Positions 43,939-52,222 of a stretch of 64,000 nucleotides of DNA are shown piece after piece. The DNA lies in assembly GCF_000445475.1 (NCBI RefSeq), contig NZ_AUPZ01000010.1:62001-126000 (forward strand), written 5' to 3'. The notes below the pieces were generated by a model. The model worked only from the letters and a program-made list of their open reading frames with translations, made no database searches and had not been told where the DNA came from. A program made the translations under genes and the position numbers. The first letter of the stretch is position 1, and every line of letters begins with the position of its first letter. Source of the DNA: Sulfurimonas hongkongensis (GTDB lineage: Bacteria > Campylobacterota > Campylobacteria > Campylobacterales > Sulfurimonadaceae).

Positions 43939-44216
43939 TGAAAAACACCTTAGAGCAAAAATGCAAACAGATTCTTATAGATGAAGGGATAGATGAGACT
44001 TCTACCATAGATTTTGAGGTAAATGAAAAAATCCATACACTTAGTTTTACTTACATTATAGAGACATTCATGAGTGCATCTGAGGAGTCTAGGCTTGTCT
44101 TTTATAGTGCTCTTAAAAAGTCAGTAGATGCTAAAGATATGGGAGTCGATAGATTTTTTGAGGGGATGGGACAACTTCTGCTTATGACTCATCTATCTAA
44201 AAAGATTGAGGTTTAA
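43938..44216 (+). CDS. Small hypothetical protein coupled to the NSS transporter
   Basis: 92 residues starting MKNTLEQKCKQILIDEGIDE at the ATG 43938, which overlaps the transporter stop (TAATG). An upstream reading inside the transporter gene is rejected. It is mostly helical, cytoplasmic, without recognised domain (FTYIIETFMSASEESRLVFY, then FFEGMGQLLLMTHLSK). Tight coupling suggests an accessory subunit or regulator of the transporter, an inference from position only. Confidence 0.65.
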   Translation: MKNTLEQKCKQILIDEGIDETSTIDFEVNEKIHTLSFTYIIETFMSASEESRLVFYSALKKSVDAKDMGVDRFFEGMGQLLLMTHLSKKIEV

Positions 44217-44239
44217 GAAGAAGTAGCTTAACTATTTGT

Positions 44240-44245
44240 TATAAT
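44240..44245 (+). promoter_or_regulatory. Extended -10 box six bases before the heme-sensor cyclase ATG
   Basis: TGTTATAAT (TGn plus TATAAT), then TCACAA and ATG. No Shine-Dalgarno; predicts a leaderless message. Confidence 0.5.
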
Positions 44246-44251
44246 TCACAA

Positions 44252-45871
44252 ATGACAAAATTTAACAAATACATAGTGCTTGGTGCTGTTTTTATAGTAT
44301 CGCTTTTGACTTCTTTTTATTTTATAGATGTTTTTAGTAAAAAAAATATAGAGCTTCAAAAGCAGATTCTTATAAAACAAGCTCAAACGCATTTTAAAGA
44401 CCAAGTAAACACTAGAGTATGGAACGCAAGTTATGGCGGGGTTTATGCTATACCCAAAGAGGGTCAAAAACCAAATCCTTTTTTAAGAGACAATATTTTA
44501 AAAGTTGATGAAAATCTTACACTTATAAAGATAAATCCTGCATGGATGTCTAGACAGCTGTCTGAAATCTCCAACATAGATGGTTTTCGTTTTCGTATCA
44601 CGAGTCTTAAGCTCATAAACCCAGACAACAAAGCTACACCTTTTGAAGAGAGAGCGCTCAAATATTTTGAAAAAACAGATGAAAAAGAGTACTATGAGAT
44701 AGGGGAGGATTCTAATTTTAACTATATGGGAGCACTAGTTACAACTAACTACTGTCTTCCTTGTCATAAACATCAGGGCTATAAACTCGGTGATGTTAGA
44801 GGTGGGATAAGTGTTAGTTTAGACTCTAAAGAGTATGCTAAAGTTACTTCATCTATAAAAACTAGGGTAGTTCTGTTGAAAGTGTTTGTAGTCATTTTCT
44901 TGTTTAGTGTATTTTTACTCATCTTTAAACAACTAAGATATAGTCAAAAGCTCCAAGATGAAGTAGAGCATAGAACAAAAGAGATAGAGTCCACCAAGCA
45001 ACTCTTACAAGAGATTATTGATATAGACGCTAGTTTTATAGTGCTAGCAGATGGTAAAGATGTTATATATGCTAACAAGACGGTGCTTGATTTTACTGGC
45101 TATCCCTCTATAGAAGAATTTAAAAAAGACTATGAATACATGTCTGATCTGTTTGAGTATGTAGAAGATAATAAAAACTTCATTCAAACATATAATGATG
45201 GCATCCATTGGATAGAGTATCTTGTAAAAGAACAAGATAGCAAAAATCTAAAAGTTTGCATAGAAAAAAAAGGTATATATAGATATTTTAGACCTTCTGC
45301 AAAAGAGATAAAAACAGAGGATAAAGCACTCTATCTAATTACATTTGATGAGATTACAAATGAGTATGTCAAAATAAAAGAGTTAGAACATATGGCTTCT
45401 ACAGATGCTTTAACAAATCTTTTTAATAGAAATAAACTAAATGAAGTTTTGAAAAAATCAATAGAACTATCAAGCACCATCTCAGCACCACTCTCTATAA
45501 TATTTTTAGATATAGATCGTTTTAAAAGGGTAAATGATACATATGGACATGACACAGGAGATAAGGTACTTATAGATATAGCAAATATCATAACTTCTAC
45601 TATTCGCACAGGGGATATAGCTGCTAGATGGGGTGGAGAAGAGTTTATGATTACACTACAAGCAACATCTGTTACTCATGCTTCTGTACTTGGAGAAAAA
45701 CTAAGAACTAGAGTGCAAGAGCATGTTTTTAAGACTGTTGGAAAGATCACTATATCTCTTGGTGTTACAGAGTATAGAGACGGTGAGAGTGAAGAGTCAT
45801 TTGTAAAAAGAGTTGATGAAGCACTCTATGAGGCCAAAGAAGCAGGTAGAAATAAAGTCATTGTTAAGTAA
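44252..45871 (+). CDS. Membrane diguanylate cyclase with DUF3365/Tll0287-like heme-type sensor domain and PAS
   Basis: 539 residues. A membrane helix (8-26) precedes a periplasmic Tll0287-like/DUF3365 domain (about 40-190) holding CLPCH at residues 168-172, a CxxCH covalent heme-binding motif. A second membrane helix (about 208-226) and a coiled coil lead to a PAS-like segment (250-370). The GGDEF domain (380-539) has RWGGEEF at 459-465 and an inhibitory RxxD site (RTGD, 452-455) exactly five residues before, so it should be an active, feedback-controlled cyclase. The heme suggests sensing of oxygen, NO or redox state. A hairpin terminator follows. Confidence 0.85.
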   Translation: MTKFNKYIVLGAVFIVSLLTSFYFIDVFSKKNIELQKQILIKQAQTHFKDQVNTRVWNASYGGVYAIPKEGQKPNPFLRDNILKVDENLTLIKINPAWMSRQLSEISNIDGFRFRITSLKLINPDNKATPFEERALKYFEKTDEKEYYEIGEDSNFNYMGALVTTNYCLPCHKHQGYKLGDVRGGISVSLDSKEYAKVTSSIKTRVVLLKVFVVIFLFSVFLLIFKQLRYSQKLQDEVEHRTKEIESTKQLLQEIIDIDASFIVLADGKDVIYANKTVLDFTGYPSIEEFKKDYEYMSDLFEYVEDNKNFIQTYNDGIHWIEYLVKEQDSKNLKVCIEKKGIYRYFRPSAKEIKTEDKALYLITFDEITNEYVKIKELEHMASTDALTNLFNRNKLNEVLKKSIELSSTISAPLSIIFLDIDRFKRVNDTYGHDTGDKVLIDIANIITSTIRTGDIAARWGGEEFMITLQATSVTHASVLGEKLRTRVQEHVFKTVGKITISLGVTEYRDGESEESFVKRVDEALYEAKEAGRNKVIVK

Positions 45872-45877
45872 GCTATC

Positions 45878-45905
45878 TTACTAAAGGAGTTTGCTCCTTT
45901 AGTAA
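45878..45905 (+). terminator. Hairpin terminator after the diguanylate cyclase
   Basis: TTACTAAAGGAG and CTCCTTTAGTAA form a 12-bp perfect stem with TTTG loop. A short AT-rich tail follows. Confidence 0.65.
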
Positions 45906-46066
45906 ATTGAACCTTCTGATTAATTTATAAACTAGATTCCGTGTCAAGCACGGAATGACGGGACACGCGTCATCCTGAACAAACAAACCGTCATCCTGAA
46001 CAAACAAACCGTCATCCTGAACTTGATTCAGGATCTACCTTAATAATTGTTCAGAGCACTCAATTA
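45904..46066. repeat. Inverted full copy of the 180-bp dispersed repeat
   Basis: Reverse complement of 32274-32457: starts AATTGAACCTTCTGATTAAT and ends at GAGCACTCAATT. It contains two or three GTCATCCTGAACAAACAAAC units (21-bp period), CCGTGTCAAGCACGG and CCTGAACTTGATTCAGG. Confidence 0.85.
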
Positions 46067-46067
46067 A

Positions 46068-46847
46068 CTAAAACTGAATCATTCCATCTACTGGGCTTGA
46101 TGCTGTTGCATAAGGTCTTTTTGCAATTCTACCAGATAGATAACTCATCCTACCAGCAACTATAGCATGTTTCATAGCTTCTGCCATCATCATAGGGTTT
46201 TGTGCACAGGCAATCGCTGAGTTTGTTAAAACTCCATGAGCTCCAAGTTCCATTGCATAGACCGCATCTGAGGCACAACCTATCCCCGCATCTACTATAA
46301 CTGGTACACTTACCGCTTCACGGATAAAGACGATATTATAAGGGTTTTGAATCCCAAGTCCAGAACCAATAGGAGCAGCTAGCGGCATGATAGCGTGAGC
46401 ACCCGCATCTTCAAGTCTTTTAGCCATGATAGGGTCATCAGAAGTGTATGCCATGATGGTAAAACCCTCTTTTGAGAGAACCTCACAAGCTTTGATAGTC
46501 TCTAAAACATCAGGGTATAGAGTCTTCTCTGTATCGCCTATAACTTCAAGTTTTATCAGGTCTATCCCTGTAGCCTCGCGAGTTAGTCTAAAAGTTGTAA
46601 TGGCTTCTTCGGCGGTGACACATCCAGCGGAGTTTGGTAGGAAATTTACGTTTGTGCCAGCAAATGTGTCACGCAGGTTCTCTTTGTCTGGGTTTGTAAT
46701 ATTTAAGCGGCGAACAGCTACTGTGATTAGTTCACTCCCAGATGCCAAAGTTGCTTGTTTTGTAGTCTCAAAATCTTTATATTTTCCGCTTCCCACTATC
46801 AAACGAGAACCTAACTCATACTTTCCAATCTTTAAAATATTATCCAT
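46068..46847 (-). CDS. thiG: Thiazole synthase ThiG
   Basis: 259 residues. ThiG makes the thiazole phosphate moiety of thiamine from DXP, dehydroglycine and ThiS thiocarboxylate. [32 protein letters not shown] and TVAVRRLNI open the fold. The Schiff-base Lys is in [29 protein letters not shown] and [20 protein letters not shown] are family motifs. AAGGA lies upstream. No thiS or thiH neighbour and no TPP riboswitch is seen. The stop lies directly at the inverted repeat. Confidence 0.96.
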   Translation of the reverse strand: MDNILKIGKYELGSRLIVGSGKYKDFETTKQATLASGSELITVAVRRLNITNPDKENLRDTFAGTNVNFLPNSAGCVTAEEAITTFRLTREATGIDLIKLEVIGDTEKTLYPDVLETIKACEVLSKEGFTIMAYTSDDPIMAKRLEDAGAHAIMPLAAPIGSGLGIQNPYNIVFIREAVSVPVIVDAGIGCASDAVYAMELGAHGVLTNSAIACAQNPMMMAEAMKHAIVAGRMSYLSGRIAKRPYATASSPVDGMIQF

Positions 46848-46890
46848 CTTGTTTATTTCCTTAATTTTATTTTGTCTTAGTACTTATAAC

Positions 46891-46975
46891 TGACTCCCAT
46901 GCTCCGCGTGGAAGTCTATATATATAACTGTAACTCAGATATATATGAGTTCCGACGCAGAGCGTTAGAACTAGA
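46891..46975. repeat. Dispersed two-hairpin repeat, copy 1
   Basis: 85 bases in the gap between the thiG start and the NAD(P)HX repair gene: CTCCCATGCTCCGCGTGGAAG, a TATATATA stretch, and TTCCGACGCAGAGCGTTAGAA. Each half is a hairpin. An inverted near-identical copy is at 55739-55824. Confidence 0.75.
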
Positions 46976-46998
46976 GAAAATTTATAACATAGACTTTC

Positions 46999-48360
46999 TT
47001 ACAGCTTACCTATTGCATCTATCAAATCATCCGCTGTAAGAGAAAAATCAGCACCTTTGTAACTTTGTGCTAAGGCGGTATGTGCCAAAGATGCACTCTT
47101 TGCAGCTTCAAGTGGTGTGTAGCCTTGAGCTAGAAGTGCTCCTACGAGTCCACTTAAAACATCTCCGCTTCCACCCTTTGCAAGTGCTGATGTGCCGTGT
47201 GGATTTATAAAAAACTCATCACCCTTGGCGATGATAACATTTGCGCCTTTTAAGATAAGTGTTGCATGAGGATACTCTTTAGTAAAAAGCTCAACATAAA
47301 AAAATCGCTCACTTTGAAGCTCATCTACACTTATATCTGCTAAGCCGACTCTCTTTAGCAGTGCTACAAACTCTTTGGCATGTGGAGTTAAAACTATCTT
47401 ATCTCTTTTTAGTATCTCTTTTATAATCTCCATATGAAAAACATCCGCGTCTGCTATAAGAGGCAAGAAATTGTCTAAAAATTCACTAAGTTCTATGTCA
47501 CTAAACTCATCTCCCAAACCCATTCCCAAAGCTAGTGCAGTTGCATTGTATGGCATAGCGTGTGAGTACATTATAGTGTGTGGGATTTGTGTGTTTTCAT
47601 AACCCATAAGAGTTACTAAACCAGCTCCAAACCTAAGAGCTGCTTTTGCACTTAAGATGCTAGCTCCACTCTTTTGCCCACAAGCAAGTACTAGATGTCC
47701 AAAACTTCCTTTGTGAGTGTTTTTCTTCTCTCTATTTGGTAAAAGCATATCTTCAAAGTCAAGTAGATGCCACGATGGGTCCGTCTCATAGATATTTCTT
47801 GAGACTCCCAAATCTAAAACTCTTATCTCTCCTACAAACTCTTTTTGCGAATCTAAAAACATAGACTTTTTTAAGGCTCCCATAGTAAGAGTTACATCAG
47901 CGTAAAAACCGATAGATGGAACATCACAAGCTATTTTAAAAGCACTATTTTCATTCATCTGGGAGATTAGACTCTTTAACTCATCACTAAACTCTCCGCT
48001 AAAACCAGTTCCAACTATGGACTCTACTAAAACCTCGCATCTCTCTAGTGAGTCTATAACTTTAACGCCAATAGCATCACATCGTTTTTTTTGCAGTTGT
48101 GCCATCTCTGATTTTGGCCTCTTTGCATAGTAGATGCAAGCCTCATAATCTCCGTGCAAAAGTCTTGCAAGTGTGATGCCATCTGCTCCATTGTTACCAC
48201 TTCCACAAACTATAATGACCTTTGCATCTCTTTTAAAATTCTCTCTTATGTAAGAAGCCATCCCCTCTGCCGCATGTTCCATCAGCAAATCTTCACTGAG
48301 TCCGAATTTCTTGTAGCATCTCTCATCAAGAGATGCCACTTCGTCAAAAACTCTTTGCAT
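46999..48360 (-). CDS. nnr: Bifunctional NAD(P)HX epimerase/dehydratase (Nnr)
   Basis: 453 residues. The N-terminal epimerase half (about 1-205) has VIIVCGSGNNGADGITLARL and DVPSIGFYADVT. The C-terminal ADP-dependent dehydratase half has HKGSFGHLVLACGQKSGASI, LTPHAKEFVALL, LKGANVIIAKG and AKGGSGDVLSGLVGALLAQG. Together they repair hydrated NAD(P)H. It overlaps purN by 17 bases at its start. Confidence 0.93.
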   Translation of the reverse strand: MQRVFDEVASLDERCYKKFGLSEDLLMEHAAEGMASYIRENFKRDAKVIIVCGSGNNGADGITLARLLHGDYEACIYYAKRPKSEMAQLQKKRCDAIGVKVIDSLERCEVLVESIVGTGFSGEFSDELKSLISQMNENSAFKIACDVPSIGFYADVTLTMGALKKSMFLDSQKEFVGEIRVLDLGVSRNIYETDPSWHLLDFEDMLLPNREKKNTHKGSFGHLVLACGQKSGASILSAKAALRFGAGLVTLMGYENTQIPHTIMYSHAMPYNATALALGMGLGDEFSDIELSEFLDNFLPLIADADVFHMEIIKEILKRDKIVLTPHAKEFVALLKRVGLADISVDELQSERFFYVELFTKEYPHATLILKGANVIIAKGDEFFINPHGTSALAKGGSGDVLSGLVGALLAQGYTPLEAAKSASLAHTALAQSYKGADFSLTADDLIDAIGKL

Positions 48361-48907
48361 CCAAAACCCTCTCTATCGCCTCTGGCATGATGGAGTATTC
48401 AAGTTCTTTTATCTTTTGGGTAAAACTCTCCATAGTTTCATCTTTGCATCTTAGAAAACTCTTCTGCAAAATAATCTCCCCACCGTCAAGTTCGCCATTT
48501 ACATGATGTACACTTACTCCACACTCTTTGTCTTGGCTCAAATAGCTCTGCTCTATCGCTTTTGCACCTTTGTATTTTGGAAGAAGAGATGGATGAAGAT
48601 TTATCGCTTTTATGTTTGAGGTAAAGACAGAGCTTAGGATCCTCATAAAGCCACTAAGGACTACTAAGTCGGGCTCGTGTTTGTTTATGAGTTTAATAAG
48701 CTCTTTATCAAAACTCTCTCTTGAATCATATCCAGCATGCTCTAAGACCTCTGTTTTTATGCCTAAATCTTGGAGTTTTAAAAGTCCTTTTGCATCTCGT
48801 TTATTTGAGATTCCACAAACCACTTCACATTTTTTGTTGTGCATTTTTCTTACAATATTTTGGGCGTTAAAACCATCACCACTAAACAAAATCACTATTT
48901 TTTTCAT
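48344..48907 (-). CDS. purN: Phosphoribosylglycinamide formyltransferase
   Basis: 187 residues from the ATG at 48905-48907; the reading frame upstream is discarded because PurN starts MKKIVILFSGDGFNAQNIVR. The enzyme transfers formyl from 10-formyl-THF to GAR in purine synthesis. Signature NLHPSLLPKYKGAKAIEQ, GVSVHHVNGELDGGEII and LSGFMRIL are present, with the His/Asp catalytic pair in them. A TATAAT lies exactly six bases before the ATG with no Shine-Dalgarno, so the message looks leaderless. It overlaps nnr. Confidence 0.92.
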   Translation of the reverse strand: MKKIVILFSGDGFNAQNIVRKMHNKKCEVVCGISNKRDAKGLLKLQDLGIKTEVLEHAGYDSRESFDKELIKLINKHEPDLVVLSGFMRILSSVFTSNIKAINLHPSLLPKYKGAKAIEQSYLSQDKECGVSVHHVNGELDGGEIILQKSFLRCKDETMESFTQKIKELEYSIMPEAIERVLDAKSF

Positions 48908-48913
48908 ACAAGA

Positions 48914-48919
48914 ATTATA
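48914..48919 (-). promoter_or_regulatory. purN: TATAAT six bases before purN
   Basis: On the minus strand TATAAT, TCTTGT, ATG. Divergent kpsF has an equally placed TATAAT only 22 bases away. Confidence 0.5.
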
Positions 48920-48940
48920 CACATATGAAGCTAAAAACGA

Positions 48941-48946
48941 TATAAT
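48941..48946 (+). promoter_or_regulatory. kpsF: TATAAT six bases before kpsF
   Basis: TATAAT, CGCACT, ATG (48953). No ribosome site in the interval; predicted transcription start on the A of the ATG. Confidence 0.5.
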
Positions 48947-48952
48947 CGCACT

Positions 48953-49915
48953 ATGAATTATAAAGAGATTGCACAAGAGACTTTAAACATAGAGGCCCTT
49001 ACACTACTAGATGCTTCAAAAAACATCACTGATGACTTTGTCAGAGCTGTTGAGACTATACTTGCCTGTAAAGGAAAACTTATAGTAACGGGCGTTGGAA
49101 AGAGCGGACTCATAGGAGCAAAAATAGCTGCAACATTTGCATCTACTGGAACTCCTAGTTTTTTCTTACACCCTACAGAAGCACTTCATGGTGATTTGGG
49201 TGTGATTAGCAGAGATGATGTTGTTCTAGCCATTAGTTATAGTGGAGAGAGTGAAGAATTAAGCTCGATACTTCCGCATGTTAGAAGGTTTGAAACTCCA
49301 CTTATCGGGATGACAAGAGATAGAAATTCAACCTTAGCAAAATATAGCGATGCTGTGATAGATGTAGTTGTAAAAAAAGAGGCTTGCCCACTTGATAGTG
49401 CGCCTACAAGTTCCACAACTCTGACTTTAGCTTTAGGGGATGCTCTAGCAGTTTGCTTAATGAGAGCAAGAGGCTTTCAAAAGAGTGACTTTGCGTCTTT
49501 TCATCCAGGTGGTGCATTAGGTAAAAAGCTTTTTATAAAAGTCAAAGACCTTATGAGACAAGATAACCTCCCTATCATCAAAAAAGATACAAAAGTAAAA
49601 GACGCTATAGTCGAGATCTCACAAGGAAGACTAGGTACCGTTCTTATAGTAGATGATAAGAACAAACTCATAGCACTTGTAAGTGATGGCGACATTCGTC
49701 GCGCTCTTTTAGAGGATGATTTCTCACTAGAAGACAACATCTTAAAGTACGCAACAATGAGTCCAAAAACTCTTGATGATGAAGATATATTAGCAAGTGA
49801 AGCTCTTGTGCTTATCGAAGAGATGAAGATACAACTCTTAGTAGTAACAAACAAAAATAAAAAGATAAAAGGCGTACTACACATTCACACGCTTATAGAA
49901 AAAGGAATCTCGTAA
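48953..49915 (+). CDS. kpsF: KpsF/GutQ-type D-arabinose 5-phosphate isomerase
   Basis: 320 residues. The SIS domain (about 35-180) has VTGVGKSGLIGAKIAATFAS and SYSGESEELSSILPHVRRFE, then ACPLDSAPTSSTTLTLALGD. Two CBS domains form the C-terminal third. It interconverts ribulose 5-phosphate and arabinose 5-phosphate, the first step to KDO for lipopolysaccharide. It lies two bases before rluB, so is in one operon with rluB and rarA. Probably leaderless. Confidence 0.93.
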   Translation: MNYKEIAQETLNIEALTLLDASKNITDDFVRAVETILACKGKLIVTGVGKSGLIGAKIAATFASTGTPSFFLHPTEALHGDLGVISRDDVVLAISYSGESEELSSILPHVRRFETPLIGMTRDRNSTLAKYSDAVIDVVVKKEACPLDSAPTSSTTLTLALGDALAVCLMRARGFQKSDFASFHPGGALGKKLFIKVKDLMRQDNLPIIKKDTKVKDAIVEISQGRLGTVLIVDDKNKLIALVSDGDIRRALLEDDFSLEDNILKYATMSPKTLDDEDILASEALVLIEEMKIQLLVVTNKNKKIKGVLHIHTLIEKGIS

Positions 49916-49917
49916 AG

Positions 49918-50700
49918 ATGAGACTAAATAAATACATTGCACACCACTCAAGCTACTCTCGCCGTGAGGCAGACAAGGCCATTCAAGATGGTTATGTAAG
50001 AATAAACGGCGAGATAGTTGACAACCCAGCTACTCAAGTTGTTGAGGGCGAAGATATCGTCTATGTAAGTGGAAAACAGATTACTACACGAGACAAATAC
50101 ACGGTTATAGTCTACAACAAACCAAAAGGTGAGCTTGTAACTAAGAGTGACCCACGAGGGCGAAAAACTATCTATGACTCACTAGAGAAAAAGTACAAGC
50201 ACTTTGTTCCCATCGGAAGACTTGACTTTGCAACTGAGGGGCTTTTGCTCCTTACAGATGCTTCAAAGGTTGCATCAGCGCTTATGAACTCAAACCTTGA
50301 GAGAGTTTATAAGGTGAAAATCAAAGGTCCTATCACAAAAGAGATGGAAGATGCGATGATGAACGGTTTAGAGTTAAGCGATGCAACCGCGGGTGGACAC
50401 TCTCACTCTAAGATAACAAGCATGACTTTTTCACCTTTTATAGGTTATAAGATTCATAAGAGTGAGCAAAACTATTCTGTCTTAAAAATTGCCATAGCTG
50501 AGGGTCAAAACAGAGAGATAAGAAGATTTTTTGCTCACTTTGGAGCAGAGGTTGCAGACTTAAAAAGAGTAAGCTTTGCAGAGATAGAACTTAACAATCT
50601 CCCAACAGGAAAAGTTAGATTTCTCTCAAGAAGCGAGTACTCTGCACTCTACACCTTTATGAAAGAAGTAAAGAAAAAAGAAAAAGAGCGAGCAAAATAA
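49918..50700 (+). CDS. rluB: Ribosomal large subunit pseudouridine synthase B family
   Basis: 260 residues. An N-terminal S4 RNA-binding domain (MRLNKYIAHHSSYSRREADK, GYVRINGEIV) is followed by the RsuA/RluB/RluF-type synthase with catalytic Asp in GRLDFATEGLLLLTDA. The C-terminal EGQNREIRRFFAHFG is intact. It isomerises a uridine in 23S rRNA. The RluB versus RluE/F choice is by common usage in this phylum. Flanked by kpsF (2-base gap) and rarA (1-base gap). Confidence 0.88.
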   Translation: MRLNKYIAHHSSYSRREADKAIQDGYVRINGEIVDNPATQVVEGEDIVYVSGKQITTRDKYTVIVYNKPKGELVTKSDPRGRKTIYDSLEKKYKHFVPIGRLDFATEGLLLLTDASKVASALMNSNLERVYKVKIKGPITKEMEDAMMNGLELSDATAGGHSHSKITSMTFSPFIGYKIHKSEQNYSVLKIAIAEGQNREIRRFFAHFGAEVADLKRVSFAEIELNNLPTGKVRFLSRSEYSALYTFMKEVKKKEKERAK

Positions 50701-50701
50701 A

Positions 50702-51880
50702 GTGGACTTTACGCATCTTCTAAGGCCTAGTTCTTTTGATGAGTTAATGGGTCAAGAGCATTTAAGCGACAAAGATGCCCCACTTAGAATTTTGTGTGAA
50801 AAGCTCTCTCTTGGTCATAGTTTTTTTTATGGTCCTGCTGGGTGTGGAAAGACTTCTATTGCTAGGATAATTTCTAAAAAAATGGAGTTACCTTTTTATG
50901 AGTTTAATGCTACTTCGCTAAAAGTAGAACAATTAAGAAAGATTTTTGAGCAGTATAAAAATACTCTACAAAAGCCACTGATTTTTATAGATGAAGTGCA
51001 TCGTTTGTCAAAAAATCAACAAGAAGTATTACTTCCGGTGATGGAAAACAACACAGTTCTTATCATGGGCGCTTCAACAGAGAATCCTTTTTTCTCTCTA
51101 ACCTCTGCCATTCGCTCTCGTTCTATGCTCTTTGAGTTAAAATACATAGAAAACTCTTCACTACTCAAACTCTTAGAAAAAGCCATAAAGCACGCAGGAC
51201 TAGCGATTGATGAAGATGCAAGCGAGTATCTAGTTGCTAGTAGCGGAGGTGATGCTCGCTCGATGCTAAAGCTTTTAGAGTTTGCATCAAGCATCAAAAC
51301 TCATATTACTCTAGAGCTTCTAAAGTCGCTTAGACCAAATGCATTGAGTGTTGGAAGCAGTGAGGCTGGTGTTCATTATGACTTAACGAGCGCTCTTATT
51401 AAGTCCATCAGAGGTTCTGATGCAGATGCTGCCATCTACTACTTAGCTAGACTTATAGATGGTGGGGAGAGTGCTGCTTTTATAGCGAGAAGACTTGTAA
51501 TCCTTGCTAGTGAAGATGTAGGAAATGCAAATCCTCAAGCACTAACACTCACAACTTCAACTCTCACAAGTGTCTCACAAATCGGCTATCCTGAAGCTAA
51601 AATCATCTTAGCTCAAGCTGTCATCTACCTCTGTGCATCTCCAAAATCAAACTCTGCATACTTAGCCATAAACAAAGCCGAGCAAGCTATAAATGATGGT
51701 CTGATGCTTGAAATCCCAAAAAACATTACTCAAAAAAATATCGGCTATCTGTATCCGCATGACTTTGGTGGTTATGTAAAACAAGACTACTTATCAAAAC
51801 CTCTGAAGTTTGTAGATTTAAAAGATGTTGGATATGAGAAGAAGATGAAGGAGTGGATGCTTAGGATCAAGGATTCATGA
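50702..51880 (+). CDS. rarA: Replication-associated recombination protein RarA (MgsA)
   Basis: 392 residues starting with GTG at 50702. AAA+ ATPase: LRPSSFDELMGQEHL, Walker A GPAGCGKTS at 44-52, Walker B IFIDEVHRL, sensor 1 GASTENPFFSL, and the C-terminal domains with DVGNANPQAL, YLAINKAEQAI and YLYPHDFGGYVKQ. RarA acts at stalled replication forks. Last gene of the kpsF-rluB-rarA unit. Confidence 0.95.
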   Translation: MDFTHLLRPSSFDELMGQEHLSDKDAPLRILCEKLSLGHSFFYGPAGCGKTSIARIISKKMELPFYEFNATSLKVEQLRKIFEQYKNTLQKPLIFIDEVHRLSKNQQEVLLPVMENNTVLIMGASTENPFFSLTSAIRSRSMLFELKYIENSSLLKLLEKAIKHAGLAIDEDASEYLVASSGGDARSMLKLLEFASSIKTHITLELLKSLRPNALSVGSSEAGVHYDLTSALIKSIRGSDADAAIYYLARLIDGGESAAFIARRLVILASEDVGNANPQALTLTTSTLTSVSQIGYPEAKIILAQAVIYLCASPKSNSAYLAINKAEQAINDGLMLEIPKNITQKNIGYLYPHDFGGYVKQDYLSKPLKFVDLKDVGYEKKMKEWMLRIKDS

Positions 51881-51933
51881 TAAATTAAAGCTTATCATTA
51901 TAAACTATAGACTTAAAAACAAGGAGATTTAAG

Positions 51934-52221
51934 ATGGAGATAACATCATCTGCAAACACTATCGATATTACTGGAAATATAAAAAGCATAAGTGATTTTT
52001 CTCAAATCAAGAGCTTAGTTGATGGCGTTGTTGCTGATCATAAAAGTATAACTATAAACATAGTTGATTCTCTCTCTATTACATCTTCTGTTATTGGATA
52101 CTTTAACAAGCTAGTTCTAAAAGATAAGATAAATATAGATATGCGCGTAGGAAATGAGCAGCTACTAAACCTCATAGATGACCTTAACCTAACCTCAGTT
52201 TTTAAGGCAAGAAAGGCTTAG
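51934..52221 (+). CDS. STAS-domain anti-sigma-factor-antagonist-like protein
   Basis: 95 residues; a small STAS fold with [20 protein letters not shown] holding a Ser in the SpoIIAA phosphorylation-loop position ([13 protein letters not shown]). AAGGAG precedes the ATG. One base separates it from the chemoreceptor gene, which in turn is followed by a HATPase protein. This suggests a Ser-phosphorylation partner-switch attached to a nitrate-type receptor. Confidence 0.75.
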   Translation: MEITSSANTIDITGNIKSISDFSQIKSLVDGVVADHKSITINIVDSLSITSSVIGYFNKLVLKDKINIDMRVGNEQLLNLIDDLNLTSVFKARKA

Positions 52222-52222
52222 T

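Noticed and set aside
46848-46998. TPP riboswitch ahead of thiG
   Set aside because: No CTGAGA core; the gap holds a dispersed two-hairpin repeat.
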